A stretch of 64,000 nucleotides of DNA from LZORAL124-50-18 sp051208045. Its GTDB lineage: Bacteria; Pseudomonadota; Gammaproteobacteria; Pseudomonadales; Oleiphilaceae. Where the stretch lies: positions 248,001 through 312,000 of the forward strand of contig JBPJFY010000003.1 in the NCBI GenBank assembly GCA_051208045.1. Direction: 5' to 3'. A program made the translations under genes and the position numbers. Below the pieces are notes generated by a model, which saw nothing but the letters and a program-made list of their open reading frames with translations, searched no databases and had not been told where the DNA came from. Below, piece by piece: positions 52,435 to 61,893 of the stretch (within the stretch, counting starts at the first letter, position 1; each line of letters opens with the position of its first letter).

Positions 52435-53220
52435 CTAGAGATTGTTGGTGATGTACTGCAACATACTGTCTGCCGTTTGTACGACCTTGGAGTTCATTTC
52501 ATACGCGCGCTGCGTCGTGATCATGTTGACCAGCTCTTCAACCACTTCCACATTGGAATTTTCCAACATACCCTGTTCGGTACTGCCAAAGCCATCCAGC
52601 CCAGGCGTACCCTCCACGGGAGCGCCACTGCTGGCAGTTTCATTGAATAGATTTCCTCCGGCAGACTCCAGCCCGGCAGGATTGATAAAATCCACGACCG
52701 TTATATTTCCGATGGCTACCGCCGTCGTTGCCCCCGCCGAAGTCACCGATACCGAGCCATCTTTGCCAATGGTGACCGAAGTGGTGTTTGCAGGAATCTG
52801 GATCTGGGGCTGCAACGCAAACCCGTCAGCATTCACGATGGTGCCTTCCGAGTTTAAATGGAACTGACCATCGCGGGTGTAGCCAATCGAACCATCCGGC
52901 TTCAGAATCTGGTAAAAGCCGCGTCCGTTGATGGCAACATCCAATGGCTGTTCCGTCACCTGCAGGTTGCCCTGCGTAAACTCTTTTTGCGTCGCGACGA
53001 CGCGCACCCCGGCCCCAAGCTGAAGGCCTGATGGCAGTGTTGTATTTTCAGAAGATTGCCCACCGGGTTGTTTTTTCGTCTGATACAAGAGGTCTTGAAA
53101 ATTTGCGCGGTCGCGCTTGAAACCTACCGTGCTCACGTTAGCCAGGTTGTTAGAAATCGTTGTTAATGCGGTGTCCTGAGCGCTCAGGCCGGTTTTACTT
53201 ACCCATAAAGCGGAATGCAT
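52435..53220 (-). CDS. flgG: Flagellar distal rod protein FlgG
   Basis: 261 residues, as in E. coli (260). N-terminal ALWVSKTGLSAQDTALTTISNNLANVSTVGFKRD and C-terminal NVEVVEELVNMITTQRAYEMNSKVVQTADSML are the flagellar axial motifs. It forms the distal rod. A separate sigma-54-like site lies upstream in the 180-base gap from flgF, so it may have an extra promoter. Confidence 0.97.
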   Translation of the reverse strand: MHSALWVSKTGLSAQDTALTTISNNLANVSTVGFKRDRANFQDLLYQTKKQPGGQSSENTTLPSGLQLGAGVRVVATQKEFTQGNLQVTEQPLDVAINGRGFYQILKPDGSIGYTRDGQFHLNSEGTIVNADGFALQPQIQIPANTTSVTIGKDGSVSVTSAGATTAVAIGNITVVDFINPAGLESAGGNLFNETASSGAPVEGTPGLDGFGSTEQGMLENSNVEVVEELVNMITTQRAYEMNSKVVQTADSMLQYITNNL

Positions 53221-53270
53221 GGTTACTCTCCTGAGTCAAAAAAATGACTGGTATTCTCTACCTAGGAGAT

Positions 53271-53288
53271 AAGCATATTGCATGCCAG
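53271..53288 (-). promoter_or_regulatory. Possible sigma-54 promoter before flgG
   Basis: Minus strand: CTGGCAT, then GCAAT, then ATGCTT. The invariant GG and GC are separated by 10 bases as required, but the -12 element differs from TTGC. About 50 bases before flgG. Confidence 0.4.
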
Positions 53289-53400
53289 AAGAGGCATTGA
53301 GAGACTAAAAAAAAGACAATAAAAATGGCAGCTCATTACTGAGCCACCACTTGGTAGGAATCAACCTGATTACGTGAGATTGGGTCAGGTAACCGGTTGT

Positions 53401-54144
53401 TTAAGACATTTGCAACAGCCTGGAAGCGGCTTCACTGTTGCTGTCAGCGGTTTGCATTACTTTTACCTGGAGTTCGTATTGTCGCGCCAACGACATGATT
53501 TCCGTCATCGCTTCCACCGCATTGACATTACTGCCTTCAAGGAAACCCGCCTCCACACGAACCAATCCATCCGCTTCCGGAATGGCCTCGTTAGGCTTCA
53601 TGTGAATCAGACCGTCCAGCCCCTTTTCGATGGTGGACGGATCAGGATTCACAAATTTGATTCGATCAATCACCGCCAGTGCTGCCGGCCCTTCTCCGGC
53701 AGGGATGATGGTAATGGTGCCATCCAGACCGATATCCACCTTGTCCGCTGGCGGAATCACGATCGGGCCGCCATTGCCGTTGACCGGCAATCCACTGCCG
53801 GTTCGAAGCTGACCATTTGCATCCACGAATAAGCGACCATCCCGGGTGAAAGCCTCTTCACCTTCGCCCGCTTCCACACTCATCCAGCCCGGCCCCTTGA
53901 TGGCAATATCCAGATCACGCCCGGTTTCAATCATCGAGCCCTGCTCAAAATCCGTCGCCGGCCGTTCACTCATTGCATAGGCGCGTGTTGGAAAGTAGTC
54001 ACCAAACACGGGCATGGATCGTGCTTGCGCCAGATCCTGCTTAAAGCCAACGGTATTGACGTTCGCCAGATTGTTCGCATGCGCCTGCTGCGAGTACATG
54101 TTTTGCTTAGCGCCTGTCATGGAAATATAAAGTGCCTTATCCAT
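53401..54144 (-). CDS. flgF: Flagellar proximal rod protein FlgF
   Basis: 247 residues. Starts MDKALYISMTGAKQNMYSQQAHANNLANVNTVGFKQDL and ends in the axial helix with NAVEAMTEIMSLARQYELQVKVMQ. Part of the proximal rod, exported through the flagellar apparatus. First gene of the flgFGHIJKL group, behind a sigma-54-type promoter. Confidence 0.96.
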   Translation of the reverse strand: MDKALYISMTGAKQNMYSQQAHANNLANVNTVGFKQDLAQARSMPVFGDYFPTRAYAMSERPATDFEQGSMIETGRDLDIAIKGPGWMSVEAGEGEEAFTRDGRLFVDANGQLRTGSGLPVNGNGGPIVIPPADKVDIGLDGTITIIPAGEGPAALAVIDRIKFVNPDPSTIEKGLDGLIHMKPNEAIPEADGLVRVEAGFLEGSNVNAVEAMTEIMSLARQYELQVKVMQTADSNSEAASRLLQMS

Positions 54145-54219
54145 CCTTCTACTCCGGTAGAGAGCGCAGCGACGGGAAACCGTCGCCTCAGCTACGTTAA
54201 AAGAGATTATGTGAGATAA

Positions 54220-54236
54220 AGCAATTGCTGTACCAC
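54220..54236 (-). promoter_or_regulatory. Sigma-54 promoter of flgF
   Basis: Minus strand: GTGGTAC, AGCAA, TTGCTT. The -24 (TGGTAC) has one mismatch to TGGCAC and the -12 (TTGCTT) is perfect, with 5-base spacing, about 75 bases before flgF. Confidence 0.65.
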
Positions 54237-54289
54237 TGTAATATAAAAACGAATGCTCGCGAAACCAGGGTCAGGCGAGCTATCTATGA

Positions 54290-56278
54290 TTACCTCAAGT
54301 TGATAATGGTCTGTGTCACTGTGTTTGCCGTTTCGATTGTTTTGGCATTTGCCTGATAGTTGCGCTGTGCGATAATCAGGTTGACCAACTCGTCCGATAA
54401 GTCCACATTCGAGTCTTCCACCGCACTTCCCTGAATCGTACCTAATACGCCGGTTCCCGGCGCACCAATGATCGGATCACCAGAAGAGGCTGTTTCCACC
54501 CAGGCGGAATCACCCACAGGAGCCAGCCCCTCGATATCGTTAAACGTCGCCAGGGAAATCTGCGCAAGCACGACCGACTCGCCATTAGAATACTGTGCAG
54601 AAATGTTACCTGAATCATTGACTTCGAGATTCACCAATCGACCCGTGGTAAAACCGTTCTGGATCATATTGGTCACCGCAAAAGGGCTCCCGAACTGCGT
54701 TGTACCCGACAAGTCAATTTCAAAGTTGGAACTTGTTGGCGGATCCGGAATGGGCAGGACCCCACCGTCCACCACATTGATGGGTGAAGCGGCACCGTTG
54801 TCCCGGCCACCTGAATCTTTGGGTGCCCAGTTGGAGATGAGAACCGTGTCGGATAAGTCTGTTCGCAGTTGACCATCTTCATCGAAAATCAACGTATAGG
54901 TAGCCCGCGTTGGGTCACCGCCCGCCGTCACCGGGTCTCCTACATCGCGCCCATTGATCAGCGCGTGCATTTGCCAAGTGTTGGACACCGTGGTCGATGA
55001 AGCCGCCTGCTTGACGAAGTACATGGTTAACACATGCGCGTTCCCCAAACTGTCATAAATCGTCGTGGAGGTAGAGTGGTTATACGTCTCCGGGTCCGTT
55101 GGATCAAATACATTGTCTTGAAAGGGCGCACCCGTGGTTGAATTATAGATATCTGTGTTTGCGGTCGTCGTGCCCGTATCAAACACGTCAAGTGTCACCC
55201 CTTCCTGGGTGATAATGGAGAGGATACCCCCAACTACCGCAGTCACACCGGCTGCAGGAAACGCATGACTTCCCACAATCGTATTCGATCCATCTAGGCC
55301 ATCTACGGTCAGATCACCTGTACCGTTACCATCATCAGTATAGGTAAAGAGTAAGTCTGCGCCTTGACTGTGCGTGATTAACAAGCGCTCTGACGCCAAA
55401 CCGGCATTTTCCACCACGGCAGAAACCCCACCGAGGGCGGACGCATTAATGGCAACTGCCAGCGCACTCACCGTCGCCAAATCCCCCCCTGAAAAGGTCA
55501 CCCCATTGATCGCAAAGGAATCAGCCGCTTCCGGGTTGAAGTTGGCGGTTTGGATGGCGGCTCGTGTCACCGCCGATGCTTCCACATCCGGCACATTTGT
55601 GGTAATCGCAGCGGCGATAGCGCCTGCAGACTGGTTCGCAGTGGTGGTCAGGGTGTCCGTCGACCCATCCGAGTTGGTAAACACAAAATCCACCGAAGGG
55701 AATCCGTTCGTGGTGCCGGCAGTAATCGCACCGACCAGCGTACCGTCAGCCGCGAAGTTCTGACCCCGAACTTCCAAAACATCTTCCGATGCATCCAGAT
55801 TGAGCTGTGGATCCACCAGCGTTGTTCTTCTGGGGTCCAGGTTCTGGCTGGTCACCTGAACATCGCCACGTACACCAGACACCACCCCTTCATCGGTCGC
55901 GTCAAACCCCTGCAGGCGCATGCCCTGGGAGTTCACGACAAATCCATCGAGATCGATCCCGAATTGGCCCGACCGGGTATATTTGGTCACACCCTTATCT
56001 TCCACCATGAAGAACCCGTTCCCGTTAATGGCCATGTCCAGGCCGCGTTCAGTAAACGTTATGTTCCCCTGTTCAAACAGCTGTCTGACGTTGGCGACCT
56101 TCACCCCGTTCCCTATCGGGTTGGCTGACGCGCTTAGAAAGCTGTTTGCGTAGAGGTCCATAAACTCAGCCCGGGATTTTTTAAAGCCAACCGTACTCGC
56201 GTTGGCGATGTTATTCCCGGTAACCTCCAGGTCTGTTTGCGCGGCGCTCAGACCACTCAGTGCGACATTAAACGGCAT
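54290..56278 (-). CDS. flgE: Flagellar hook protein FlgE, large
   Basis: 662 residues, well above E. coli (402) and P. aeruginosa (462). N-terminal SGLSAAQTDLEVTGNNIANASTVGFKKSRAEF and C-terminal DLSDELVNLIIAQRNYQANAKTIETANTVTQTII are the conserved D0 parts. The extra length lies in the outward-facing middle (about 150-480), rich in Thr, Asp, Gly and Ala, with repeated VDFVFTNSDGSTDTLT-like beta segments. Exported, builds the hook. Follows flgD by 15 bases. Confidence 0.95.
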   Translation of the reverse strand: MPFNVALSGLSAAQTDLEVTGNNIANASTVGFKKSRAEFMDLYANSFLSASANPIGNGVKVANVRQLFEQGNITFTERGLDMAINGNGFFMVEDKGVTKYTRSGQFGIDLDGFVVNSQGMRLQGFDATDEGVVSGVRGDVQVTSQNLDPRRTTLVDPQLNLDASEDVLEVRGQNFAADGTLVGAITAGTTNGFPSVDFVFTNSDGSTDTLTTTANQSAGAIAAAITTNVPDVEASAVTRAAIQTANFNPEAADSFAINGVTFSGGDLATVSALAVAINASALGGVSAVVENAGLASERLLITHSQGADLLFTYTDDGNGTGDLTVDGLDGSNTIVGSHAFPAAGVTAVVGGILSIITQEGVTLDVFDTGTTTANTDIYNSTTGAPFQDNVFDPTDPETYNHSTSTTIYDSLGNAHVLTMYFVKQAASSTTVSNTWQMHALINGRDVGDPVTAGGDPTRATYTLIFDEDGQLRTDLSDTVLISNWAPKDSGGRDNGAASPINVVDGGVLPIPDPPTSSNFEIDLSGTTQFGSPFAVTNMIQNGFTTGRLVNLEVNDSGNISAQYSNGESVVLAQISLATFNDIEGLAPVGDSAWVETASSGDPIIGAPGTGVLGTIQGSAVEDSNVDLSDELVNLIIAQRNYQANAKTIETANTVTQTIINLR

Positions 56279-56293
56279 AGCACACCTCTTGTT

Positions 56294-56971
56294 TTAATTA
56301 ATCTGACGAACTTCACTGAGTGGCATTGCACCAACGCCAGCAAGATTCAGCGTTACATCACCACCACTTCCAATAGAAACGCTGTCGACATTCGTACCAA
56401 TCATCGTTTCCAGCTGTTCAGAGCCTGAGCCATAACTCGCCTCTGCATTAAAGGTATAGCGACCATGCGGCATCGGCTGACCATACATATTCAGCCCATC
56501 CCACGTAAAACTCACTTGACCGGCAAACTGTTGCCCCAGCTCAATCTGCTTCACCAGCTCTCCGGTTTCGTTCATGACATTGATTCGCAGGTTTGATGTA
56601 CTCGCCGGTACATCCACAGCGCCTTTTATCGTCCCATCGGGCAGCATCGGTCCTGTTGACGACTTCACCAATACAGACCGCCCAACCAGTGCAGACGCCT
56701 GGAGCGCCTGGGTAGAGCGGAACTGGGCGACAGCTGAATCAATGGTGGAACTCATGTTCTGCATTTCTTCCAATGAACTGAACTGAGCCAATTGAGCGAT
56801 AAAGTCGCCATTATCCTGAGGTTCCAGCGGGCTTTGGTTGTTCATTTGAGCCAGCATGAGCTCCATAAACTCGTTCTTTCCCAACTCCTGTGAAGGCGTA
56901 TTGTTCTCCCGCTGCACGACATGCTGGGGAATCAAATCCGAAACACTGGTTGCTGAATTCACTCCACTCAT
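56294..56971 (-). CDS. flgD: Flagellar hook cap protein FlgD
   Basis: 225 residues. The N-terminal conserved part (LGKNEFMELMLAQMNNQSPLEPQDNGDFIAQLAQFSSLEEMQNM) matches the family, followed by a Tudor/FnIII-like C-terminal domain with FTWDGLNMYGQPMPHGRYTF. It caps the growing hook to fold FlgE. In flgBCDE, as expected. Confidence 0.95.
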   Translation of the reverse strand: MSGVNSATSVSDLIPQHVVQRENNTPSQELGKNEFMELMLAQMNNQSPLEPQDNGDFIAQLAQFSSLEEMQNMSSTIDSAVAQFRSTQALQASALVGRSVLVKSSTGPMLPDGTIKGAVDVPASTSNLRINVMNETGELVKQIELGQQFAGQVSFTWDGLNMYGQPMPHGRYTFNAEASYGSGSEQLETMIGTNVDSVSIGSGGDVTLNLAGVGAMPLSEVRQIN

Positions 56972-56986
56972 TTTCGCCTCCCGGGA

Positions 56987-57445
56987 TTATTGACCGAGCG
57001 TCAGAACACGCTGCAACATGGTTTTTGTTGTGTTCATCACTTCTACATTCGTTTGGAAACTTCGGGAGGCTGAAAGCATGTCTGCCATCTCTTCCACGAC
57101 GTTCACGTTGGGATACATAACATACCCTTCCTCGTTGGCCATTGGGTGGCCCGGCTGGTAACGCATTTGCAACTCAGCATCACTCTCTACAATGGCTTTG
57201 ACTTCCACACCCCTGGATTCCAGACGCTCGGGAAACAGGGAGGAGCTCGTGGACCCGGCCATGCCATCCTGCTGCATATAGCTTTGATGAATGGCGGCAA
57301 ATACCGGTTTTCTGGCTTTGTAGGTTTCCTCAGTACTGCTGCTTGCCGTTTCTGCATTAGCAATATTGCTTGCGGTTGTGTTCAATCGCACAGACTGCGC
57401 ACTCATACCGGAACCAGCGATGTTAAAAATCTGAGTCAGGGACAT
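56987..57445 (-). CDS. flgC: Flagellar proximal rod protein FlgC
   Basis: 152 residues. Starts MSLTQIFNIAGSGMSAQSVRLNTTASNIANAET and ends with VNVVEEMADMLSASRSFQTNVEVMNTTKTMLQRVLTLGQ, the standard rod-protein pattern. Two bases after flgB, so translationally linked. Confidence 0.96.
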   Translation of the reverse strand: MSLTQIFNIAGSGMSAQSVRLNTTASNIANAETASSSTEETYKARKPVFAAIHQSYMQQDGMAGSTSSSLFPERLESRGVEVKAIVESDAELQMRYQPGHPMANEEGYVMYPNVNVVEEMADMLSASRSFQTNVEVMNTTKTMLQRVLTLGQ

Positions 57446-57447
57446 GA

Positions 57448-57837
57448 TTACTCTCCTTTAATGGCGTTGCGCAAGCCTCTGAATTTTGCGTTCAGAAACT
57501 GGAAGGTGGCTTCATAATCCATGGCATTCTTCGCGTAATTGGCGGTTTCGATGTTGGTATCTACCGTATTGCCATCAATGGAAGGTTGCGTTGCATTGCG
57601 ATACATCAGGCCTGGCGTGGTCTCAGCGCTCACGGTCAGGTGTTGCGCATTCGTCTTTTCCATCGGCAGATTGTCTGCCATCTGCTGATCAAAGAAACTC
57701 TTGAAGTCCATATCGCGTGCTTTGAATCCTGGCGTGTCCGTGTTGGCCAGATTATTCGCCAGAACTTCTGCCCGCTTGACGCGAAAATGCAGTGCCTGTT
57801 CGTGTATACCAAGGGCTTTGTCGAATGAAATTCCCAT
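57448..57837 (-). CDS. flgB: Flagellar proximal rod protein FlgB
   Basis: 129 residues. N-terminus with LGIHEQALHFRVKRAEVLANNLANTDTPGFKARDMDF and a C-terminal helix (YEATFQFLNAKFRGLRNAI). First gene of the block, about 50 bases downstream of a strong sigma-54 promoter. Forms the innermost rod segment. Confidence 0.96.
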   Translation of the reverse strand: MGISFDKALGIHEQALHFRVKRAEVLANNLANTDTPGFKARDMDFKSFFDQQMADNLPMEKTNAQHLTVSAETTPGLMYRNATQPSIDGNTVDTNIETANYAKNAMDYEATFQFLNAKFRGLRNAIKGE

Positions 57838-57883
57838 TGCCAGTCTCCAAAAAGCGGCAAATAACTATTGATGAAGGGAATAA

Positions 57884-57900
57884 AGCAAGCAAAATGCCAG
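57884..57900 (-). promoter_or_regulatory. Sigma-54 promoter of flgBCDE
   Basis: Minus strand: CTGGCAT, TTTGC, TTGCTT. It has TGGCA and TTGCTT with the correct 5-base spacer, and lies about 48 bases before the flgB start. Confidence 0.75.
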
Positions 57901-58020
57901 TTTTCGAATTATTGGTGGATTGGCTGAAGAATAAGCCGAGAAACACCATCTAAACAGTGCGTTAGCAGTGCGATTGTTTAGATGGCAACCAATTTGGTCA
58001 GATCACAAGGGGCAAACACG

Positions 58021-58605
58021 CTATTCCCAACGGGAGAAGTATTCCGGCACCGGTAATAGAGGACGATTTTTAATAGACCCCGAAGGCGTGCCCACATAGA
58101 GAAAACCGGTGATTTGTTCACGATCAGTCAATCCCAGTTCACTCTGCACCCAGGAGTGATAGGCCATTGGCCCGGTACGCCACATAGCGCCAAAATTTTC
58201 CGCCTGTGCTGCCGCAAGGATGTAAGACATTGCCGCCCCTGCAGAAAGCAGCTGTTCTGATTGAGGCACTTTAGGATGCTCACTCATGCACACAATCCCG
58301 ACAATCAGCATGGGTGCGCGCAACGGCATTGCCAGATACTTGTTCACCGCCTCTTCACTGAGATCCGGTTGATCCCGAAGCGCTGCCTCCGCAAATACCT
58401 TGCCCAGTTTTTCTCGTGCGGCCCCCTCAATGACCAGAAACCGCCAAGGCCGCAACAAGGCATGATCCGGTGCACTGAGCCCGGCCTGAAGAATTCGATC
58501 CAGTACCTCGCCCGCGGGCGCAGGCTCCGACAGTAAGGCAATAGAGTTGCGCCGAATCAGCAGATCAGAAGGGTTGCCGGGGTTTTCTTCGTTTGTTGAA
58601 GCCAT
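58021..58605 (-). CDS. Nitroreductase family protein, YdjA-like
   Basis: 194 residues. Flavin-dependent nitroreductase fold: N-terminal LLIRRNSIALLSEPAPAGEVLDRILQAGLSAPDHALLRPWRFLVIEG is the FMN-binding region, and IVGIVCMSEHPKVPQSEQLLSAGAAMSYILAAAQAENFGAMWRTGP the second. Length and the DHALLRPWRF motif match the short YdjA/minimal nitroreductases. Physiological substrate unknown. Single gene upstream of the flagellar block. Confidence 0.88.
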   Translation of the reverse strand: MASTNEENPGNPSDLLIRRNSIALLSEPAPAGEVLDRILQAGLSAPDHALLRPWRFLVIEGAAREKLGKVFAEAALRDQPDLSEEAVNKYLAMPLRAPMLIVGIVCMSEHPKVPQSEQLLSAGAAMSYILAAAQAENFGAMWRTGPMAYHSWVQSELGLTDREQITGFLYVGTPSGSIKNRPLLPVPEYFSRWE

Positions 58606-58782
58606 AATTTTCCTGTCTTTACGATTTCGTTGCGGGAATTGTGCATCTTACGAATAACTGGTATGTTTACCAGCCTATTAAACTATAATAATCAAGTACA
58701 AAAAACTCCCGGATGATCCTAACGAAAAGAATTCCGTCCGGCAGAAGTAGAGGCTGTATCAGCATCCGGGGTATACAACACG

Positions 58783-60186
58783 ATGAATTCGATGGCTTAT
58801 GTAGCTGAGCGGTCAAATATGGAGACGACAAGAAAGCCTGCAGCCATTCCTCCCATGCCCGATTACAACGCGCGCGTACTCGCTTATCTTACCGGCGCGC
58901 TGATCGTTTTATCCGGGGTGATGGAAAACCACTTTGAGCAAGACCTGATCTGGATGCTGCCTGGTGCGCTCATCTGGCCCCATGCACTTTATTTTATTGT
59001 TCGTTTTACCGGGCGCCAGAACGATACCCTGCTCCGCCAGCGTTTTTTGCTTGCCGATTCTTTCCTGGCCGGGCTTCAAATCGTACTCATTGAATTCAGT
59101 GTGGTGCCTTCGTTATTCATCTTTTTAATGCTTCAGTTCAGTCTGATCATCGTGGGGGGCATGAAGTCCTGGCTGGTGGGCAGTCTGTTTTGTCTGGCTG
59201 GCATCACAGTTACGTCCATCCTGTATGGGTTCCACCTGGCGGAAGCCACGCCCTTCAGCGTCGCCATCGCCTCAGGTTTGGGTGCCGCCATGTATGTCTG
59301 TGTCACTGCCTATTACACACACCAGCAGGCCAAGGCACTGGTGCACGCCAAGCACCAGATTCAGGTGCAGCGGGAACAATCCATTGGCCTCTCCCATAAA
59401 TTAGCCAAATACTTGTCCCCCCAGGTCTGGCAATCCATCTTTACCGGCGAGCGGGATGTAATTCTCGAAACCCAACGCAAAAAGCTGGTGGTGTTCTTTT
59501 CAGACATTAAGGGCTTTACCGACTTATCCGAGGAGATGGAGCCGGAAAGTCTGACTGAAATCCTGAACAGCTACTTCACCGAAATGTCCCAGATCGCGCT
59601 GAAGTACGGCGGCACCATTGATAAGTTCGTGGGTGACAGCATTATGGTGTTTTTTGGCGATCCCACCAGTCGCGGTGCGAAACAGGACACCCTGGCGTGC
59701 GTCGCCATGGGCATCGAAATGCGCAAGCACATGAAAATATTGCGCCAGAAATGGAAAAGCCAGGGCATACGCACACCGCTGCACATTCGAATGGGAATCA
59801 GTACAGGATATTGCACCGTTGGAAACTTTGGCGCAGAAAACCGAATGGACTACACCATCATCGGTAAAGAAGTGAACCTTGCCAGCCGACTGGAATCGCT
59901 GGCAGACCCCGGTGAGATTCTCGTGTCTTACGAGACATTTTCTCTGATCAAAGACACCATCATGTGTCGCGACAAAGGCGAAATCACCGTCAAGGGGTTT
60001 AACAAACCCGTCCCCATCTATCAAATCGTGGATTTTCGACGGGATATCGGCGACAACCAAAGCTTCATGGAGCATGAAAAAGAAGGGTTTGCCATGTATC
60101 TGGACACGGAAAAGGTACACACTGGAGATAGAGAGATGATCATTACCGCTCTGGAACATGCTGCCCAGAAACTCAAGCAGCCCTGA
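58783..60186 (+). CDS. cyaB: Membrane-bound class III adenylate cyclase, CyaB-like
   Basis: 467 residues. Six predicted membrane helices (about 30-195) form a MASE2-type sensor, followed by a class III cyclase domain (about 220-420). Metal Asp in VVFFSDIKGFTDL and IDKFVGDSIMVFFGDP; the Asn/Arg pair in MDYTIIGKEVNLASRLE. The K in IDKFVGD and D in MDYT are the adenine-type residues, so cAMP is the likely product. Length and layout match P. aeruginosa CyaB (463 residues), which feeds cAMP to Vfr and controls pili and virulence. Start at the ATG 58783; a later ATG at 58819 is possible. Confidence 0.92.
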   Translation: MNSMAYVAERSNMETTRKPAAIPPMPDYNARVLAYLTGALIVLSGVMENHFEQDLIWMLPGALIWPHALYFIVRFTGRQNDTLLRQRFLLADSFLAGLQIVLIEFSVVPSLFIFLMLQFSLIIVGGMKSWLVGSLFCLAGITVTSILYGFHLAEATPFSVAIASGLGAAMYVCVTAYYTHQQAKALVHAKHQIQVQREQSIGLSHKLAKYLSPQVWQSIFTGERDVILETQRKKLVVFFSDIKGFTDLSEEMEPESLTEILNSYFTEMSQIALKYGGTIDKFVGDSIMVFFGDPTSRGAKQDTLACVAMGIEMRKHMKILRQKWKSQGIRTPLHIRMGISTGYCTVGNFGAENRMDYTIIGKEVNLASRLESLADPGEILVSYETFSLIKDTIMCRDKGEITVKGFNKPVPIYQIVDFRRDIGDNQSFMEHEKEGFAMYLDTEKVHTGDREMIITALEHAAQKLKQP

Positions 60187-60204
60187 CGGATTCTCTCCAC
60201 ACCG

Positions 60205-61110
60205 CTATTGGCGCATTAACTTCCCATTCAACACCTGATACGGTGGCTGCTCTGTCTCTGTGGTGCGGAAGGGGTTGATATCCAGGCCACCTCGTCGCGT
60301 ATACCGTGCATACACAGACAACGATTCCGGAGACCAGGCGGCTTTCACATCCGTAAAAATACTTTCCACACAGTGCTCATGAAAGTCTTGCTGCTCCCGG
60401 TAGGACACGATGTATTTAAGCAAGCCCGTTTCGTTCACCACAGCCTCGCGCCCCCAAATAAACAGCGTCGCCCAATCAGGTTGCCCTGTGACCGGGCAGT
60501 TGCTTTTCAAGAGGTGACTCACGTAAGCGAAGGTGGCTTTTCTGACGTTTGCGCCTTTGCCGTCCAAATCACCACCGAATGACGATCCTGTATGTAACAA
60601 TGCGGCATCATGCGTGTATTGCGCGATCTCAATGTCCTGCTCATCCAATAGCACAAAGCCCTGCGTATCCACCCACTGATTAAACGTTGACACACCTTCC
60701 AGTACTCGGTGTGACACCGGCTGAATATCAACAATTACCGGTCTGCCAGCCGCCGCACTCAAATCTCTCACCAACGTCGCCTGCACTGCATCGAGTGTGT
60801 CAAATCGACTTTGGTTGAAAGAGTTCAGATAGAGCTTGAATGATTTGGATTCAATGATATTGGGGGAGTCTGCAGGTATCACAAAGGTCACCCAGGCCAC
60901 TCTGGGCATACCAAGGGAAGACAGCCAGCTCAACTCAAATCCATTCCAGATGTCCTGACCAGTGAATGGCAGGCAAGACGCTTCAATACCCAGTTTCCGG
61001 CGATTTTCCTGTCTCGGAATGGGGAACAAAAGGGAGGCGTCGTACTCTTTTACGTAGGCCGAGTTTTTGCCGAGCGGGCTATTTCCCGCATGATTAATCG
61101 AATCAGTCAT
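60205..61110 (-). CDS. queF: NADPH-dependent 7-cyano-7-deazaguanine reductase QueF
   Basis: 301 residues from the ATG at 61110; the upstream frame to 61287 is inside yadH and is rejected. Catalytic Cys in LLKSNCPVTGQPDWATLFIWG, with the Asp two residues after the QP, and the DFHEHCVESIF motif near the NADPH site. The long YkvM-fused type (about 280-300 residues), as in E. coli. It reduces preQ0 to preQ1 in the queuosine pathway. The ATG overlaps the yadH stop by 4 bases, so the three genes yadG-yadH-queF form one coupled unit. Confidence 0.95.
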   Translation of the reverse strand: MTDSINHAGNSPLGKNSAYVKEYDASLLFPIPRQENRRKLGIEASCLPFTGQDIWNGFELSWLSSLGMPRVAWVTFVIPADSPNIIESKSFKLYLNSFNQSRFDTLDAVQATLVRDLSAAAGRPVIVDIQPVSHRVLEGVSTFNQWVDTQGFVLLDEQDIEIAQYTHDAALLHTGSSFGGDLDGKGANVRKATFAYVSHLLKSNCPVTGQPDWATLFIWGREAVVNETGLLKYIVSYREQQDFHEHCVESIFTDVKAAWSPESLSVYARYTRRGGLDINPFRTTETEQPPYQVLNGKLMRQ

Positions 61111-61892
61111 TGTCTCACCCCCACCCCGCGATTGAGTAAATGTAACGCAAACACGAACAACACTGTGATGAAAAACAGGATCATCCCATAAGAATACAAA
61201 ATATCGATGTCCGACACACCCAGCACGCCAAAACGGAAGGCATTCACCATATATAAAATCGGATTCGCCATGGAAACGGATTGCCAAAATGCCGGCAGCA
61301 ATTGAATGGAATAAAAAACCCCACCCAGGTAAATCAGTGGAGTAAGCACAAAGGTCGGAACAATGGACACATCATCAAATTTATTGGCGTAAATCGCATT
61401 GATAAATCCACCCAGAGCAAACAATATCGCCGTGAGCGTCACGATGGTTATCACCACGAAATAATTGTGAATCTGCAGCTGGGTAAAAAACATGGAAATG
61501 ACGGTGACGATGAGCCCCACCGCCAACCCTCTCGCCACTCCGCCGGAAACATACCCGGTCAGAATTACCCAATTGGGCACGGGTGAAACCAGCAACTCCT
61601 CAATACTGCGTTGGAATTTCATACTGAAAAACGAAGACACTACATTGGCATAAGCATTGGTGATCACCGACATCATGATCAGGCCCGGGACAATAAAGCT
61701 CATATAATCAAAGCCGTCCATCTCACCAATGCGTGAACCAATCAAATTGCCAAAGATGACAAAATACAACGCCATCGTGATGGCGGGCGGGAGCAGTGTC
61801 TGAGGCCAGATGCGCGTAAATCGCCGGATCTCCCGAATGACAATGGTCATGAACGGAACCACGATACGCTGACTTAATTGGGGTGAGATCAC
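61107..61892 (-). CDS. yadH: ABC-2 type transporter permease, YadH family
   Basis: 261 residues from a GTG at 61892, one base after the yadG stop, with GGAG 5 bases upstream. Six membrane helices are visible (for example LLPPAITMALYFVIFGNLIG, FIVPGLIMMSVITNAYANVV, FVVITIVTLTAILFALGGFI). ABC-2 permease of the YadH/NodJ kind. Substrate unknown. Partner of the YadG ATPase. Confidence 0.92.
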   Translation of the reverse strand: MISPQLSQRIVVPFMTIVIREIRRFTRIWPQTLLPPAITMALYFVIFGNLIGSRIGEMDGFDYMSFIVPGLIMMSVITNAYANVVSSFFSMKFQRSIEELLVSPVPNWVILTGYVSGGVARGLAVGLIVTVISMFFTQLQIHNYFVVITIVTLTAILFALGGFINAIYANKFDDVSIVPTFVLTPLIYLGGVFYSIQLLPAFWQSVSMANPILYMVNAFRFGVLGVSDIDILYSYGMILFFITVLFVFALHLLNRGVGVRQ

Positions 61893-61893
61893 A

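Noticed and set aside
55550..56128. 192-codon plus-strand frame
   Set aside because: Antisense to flgE in a GC-biased stretch.
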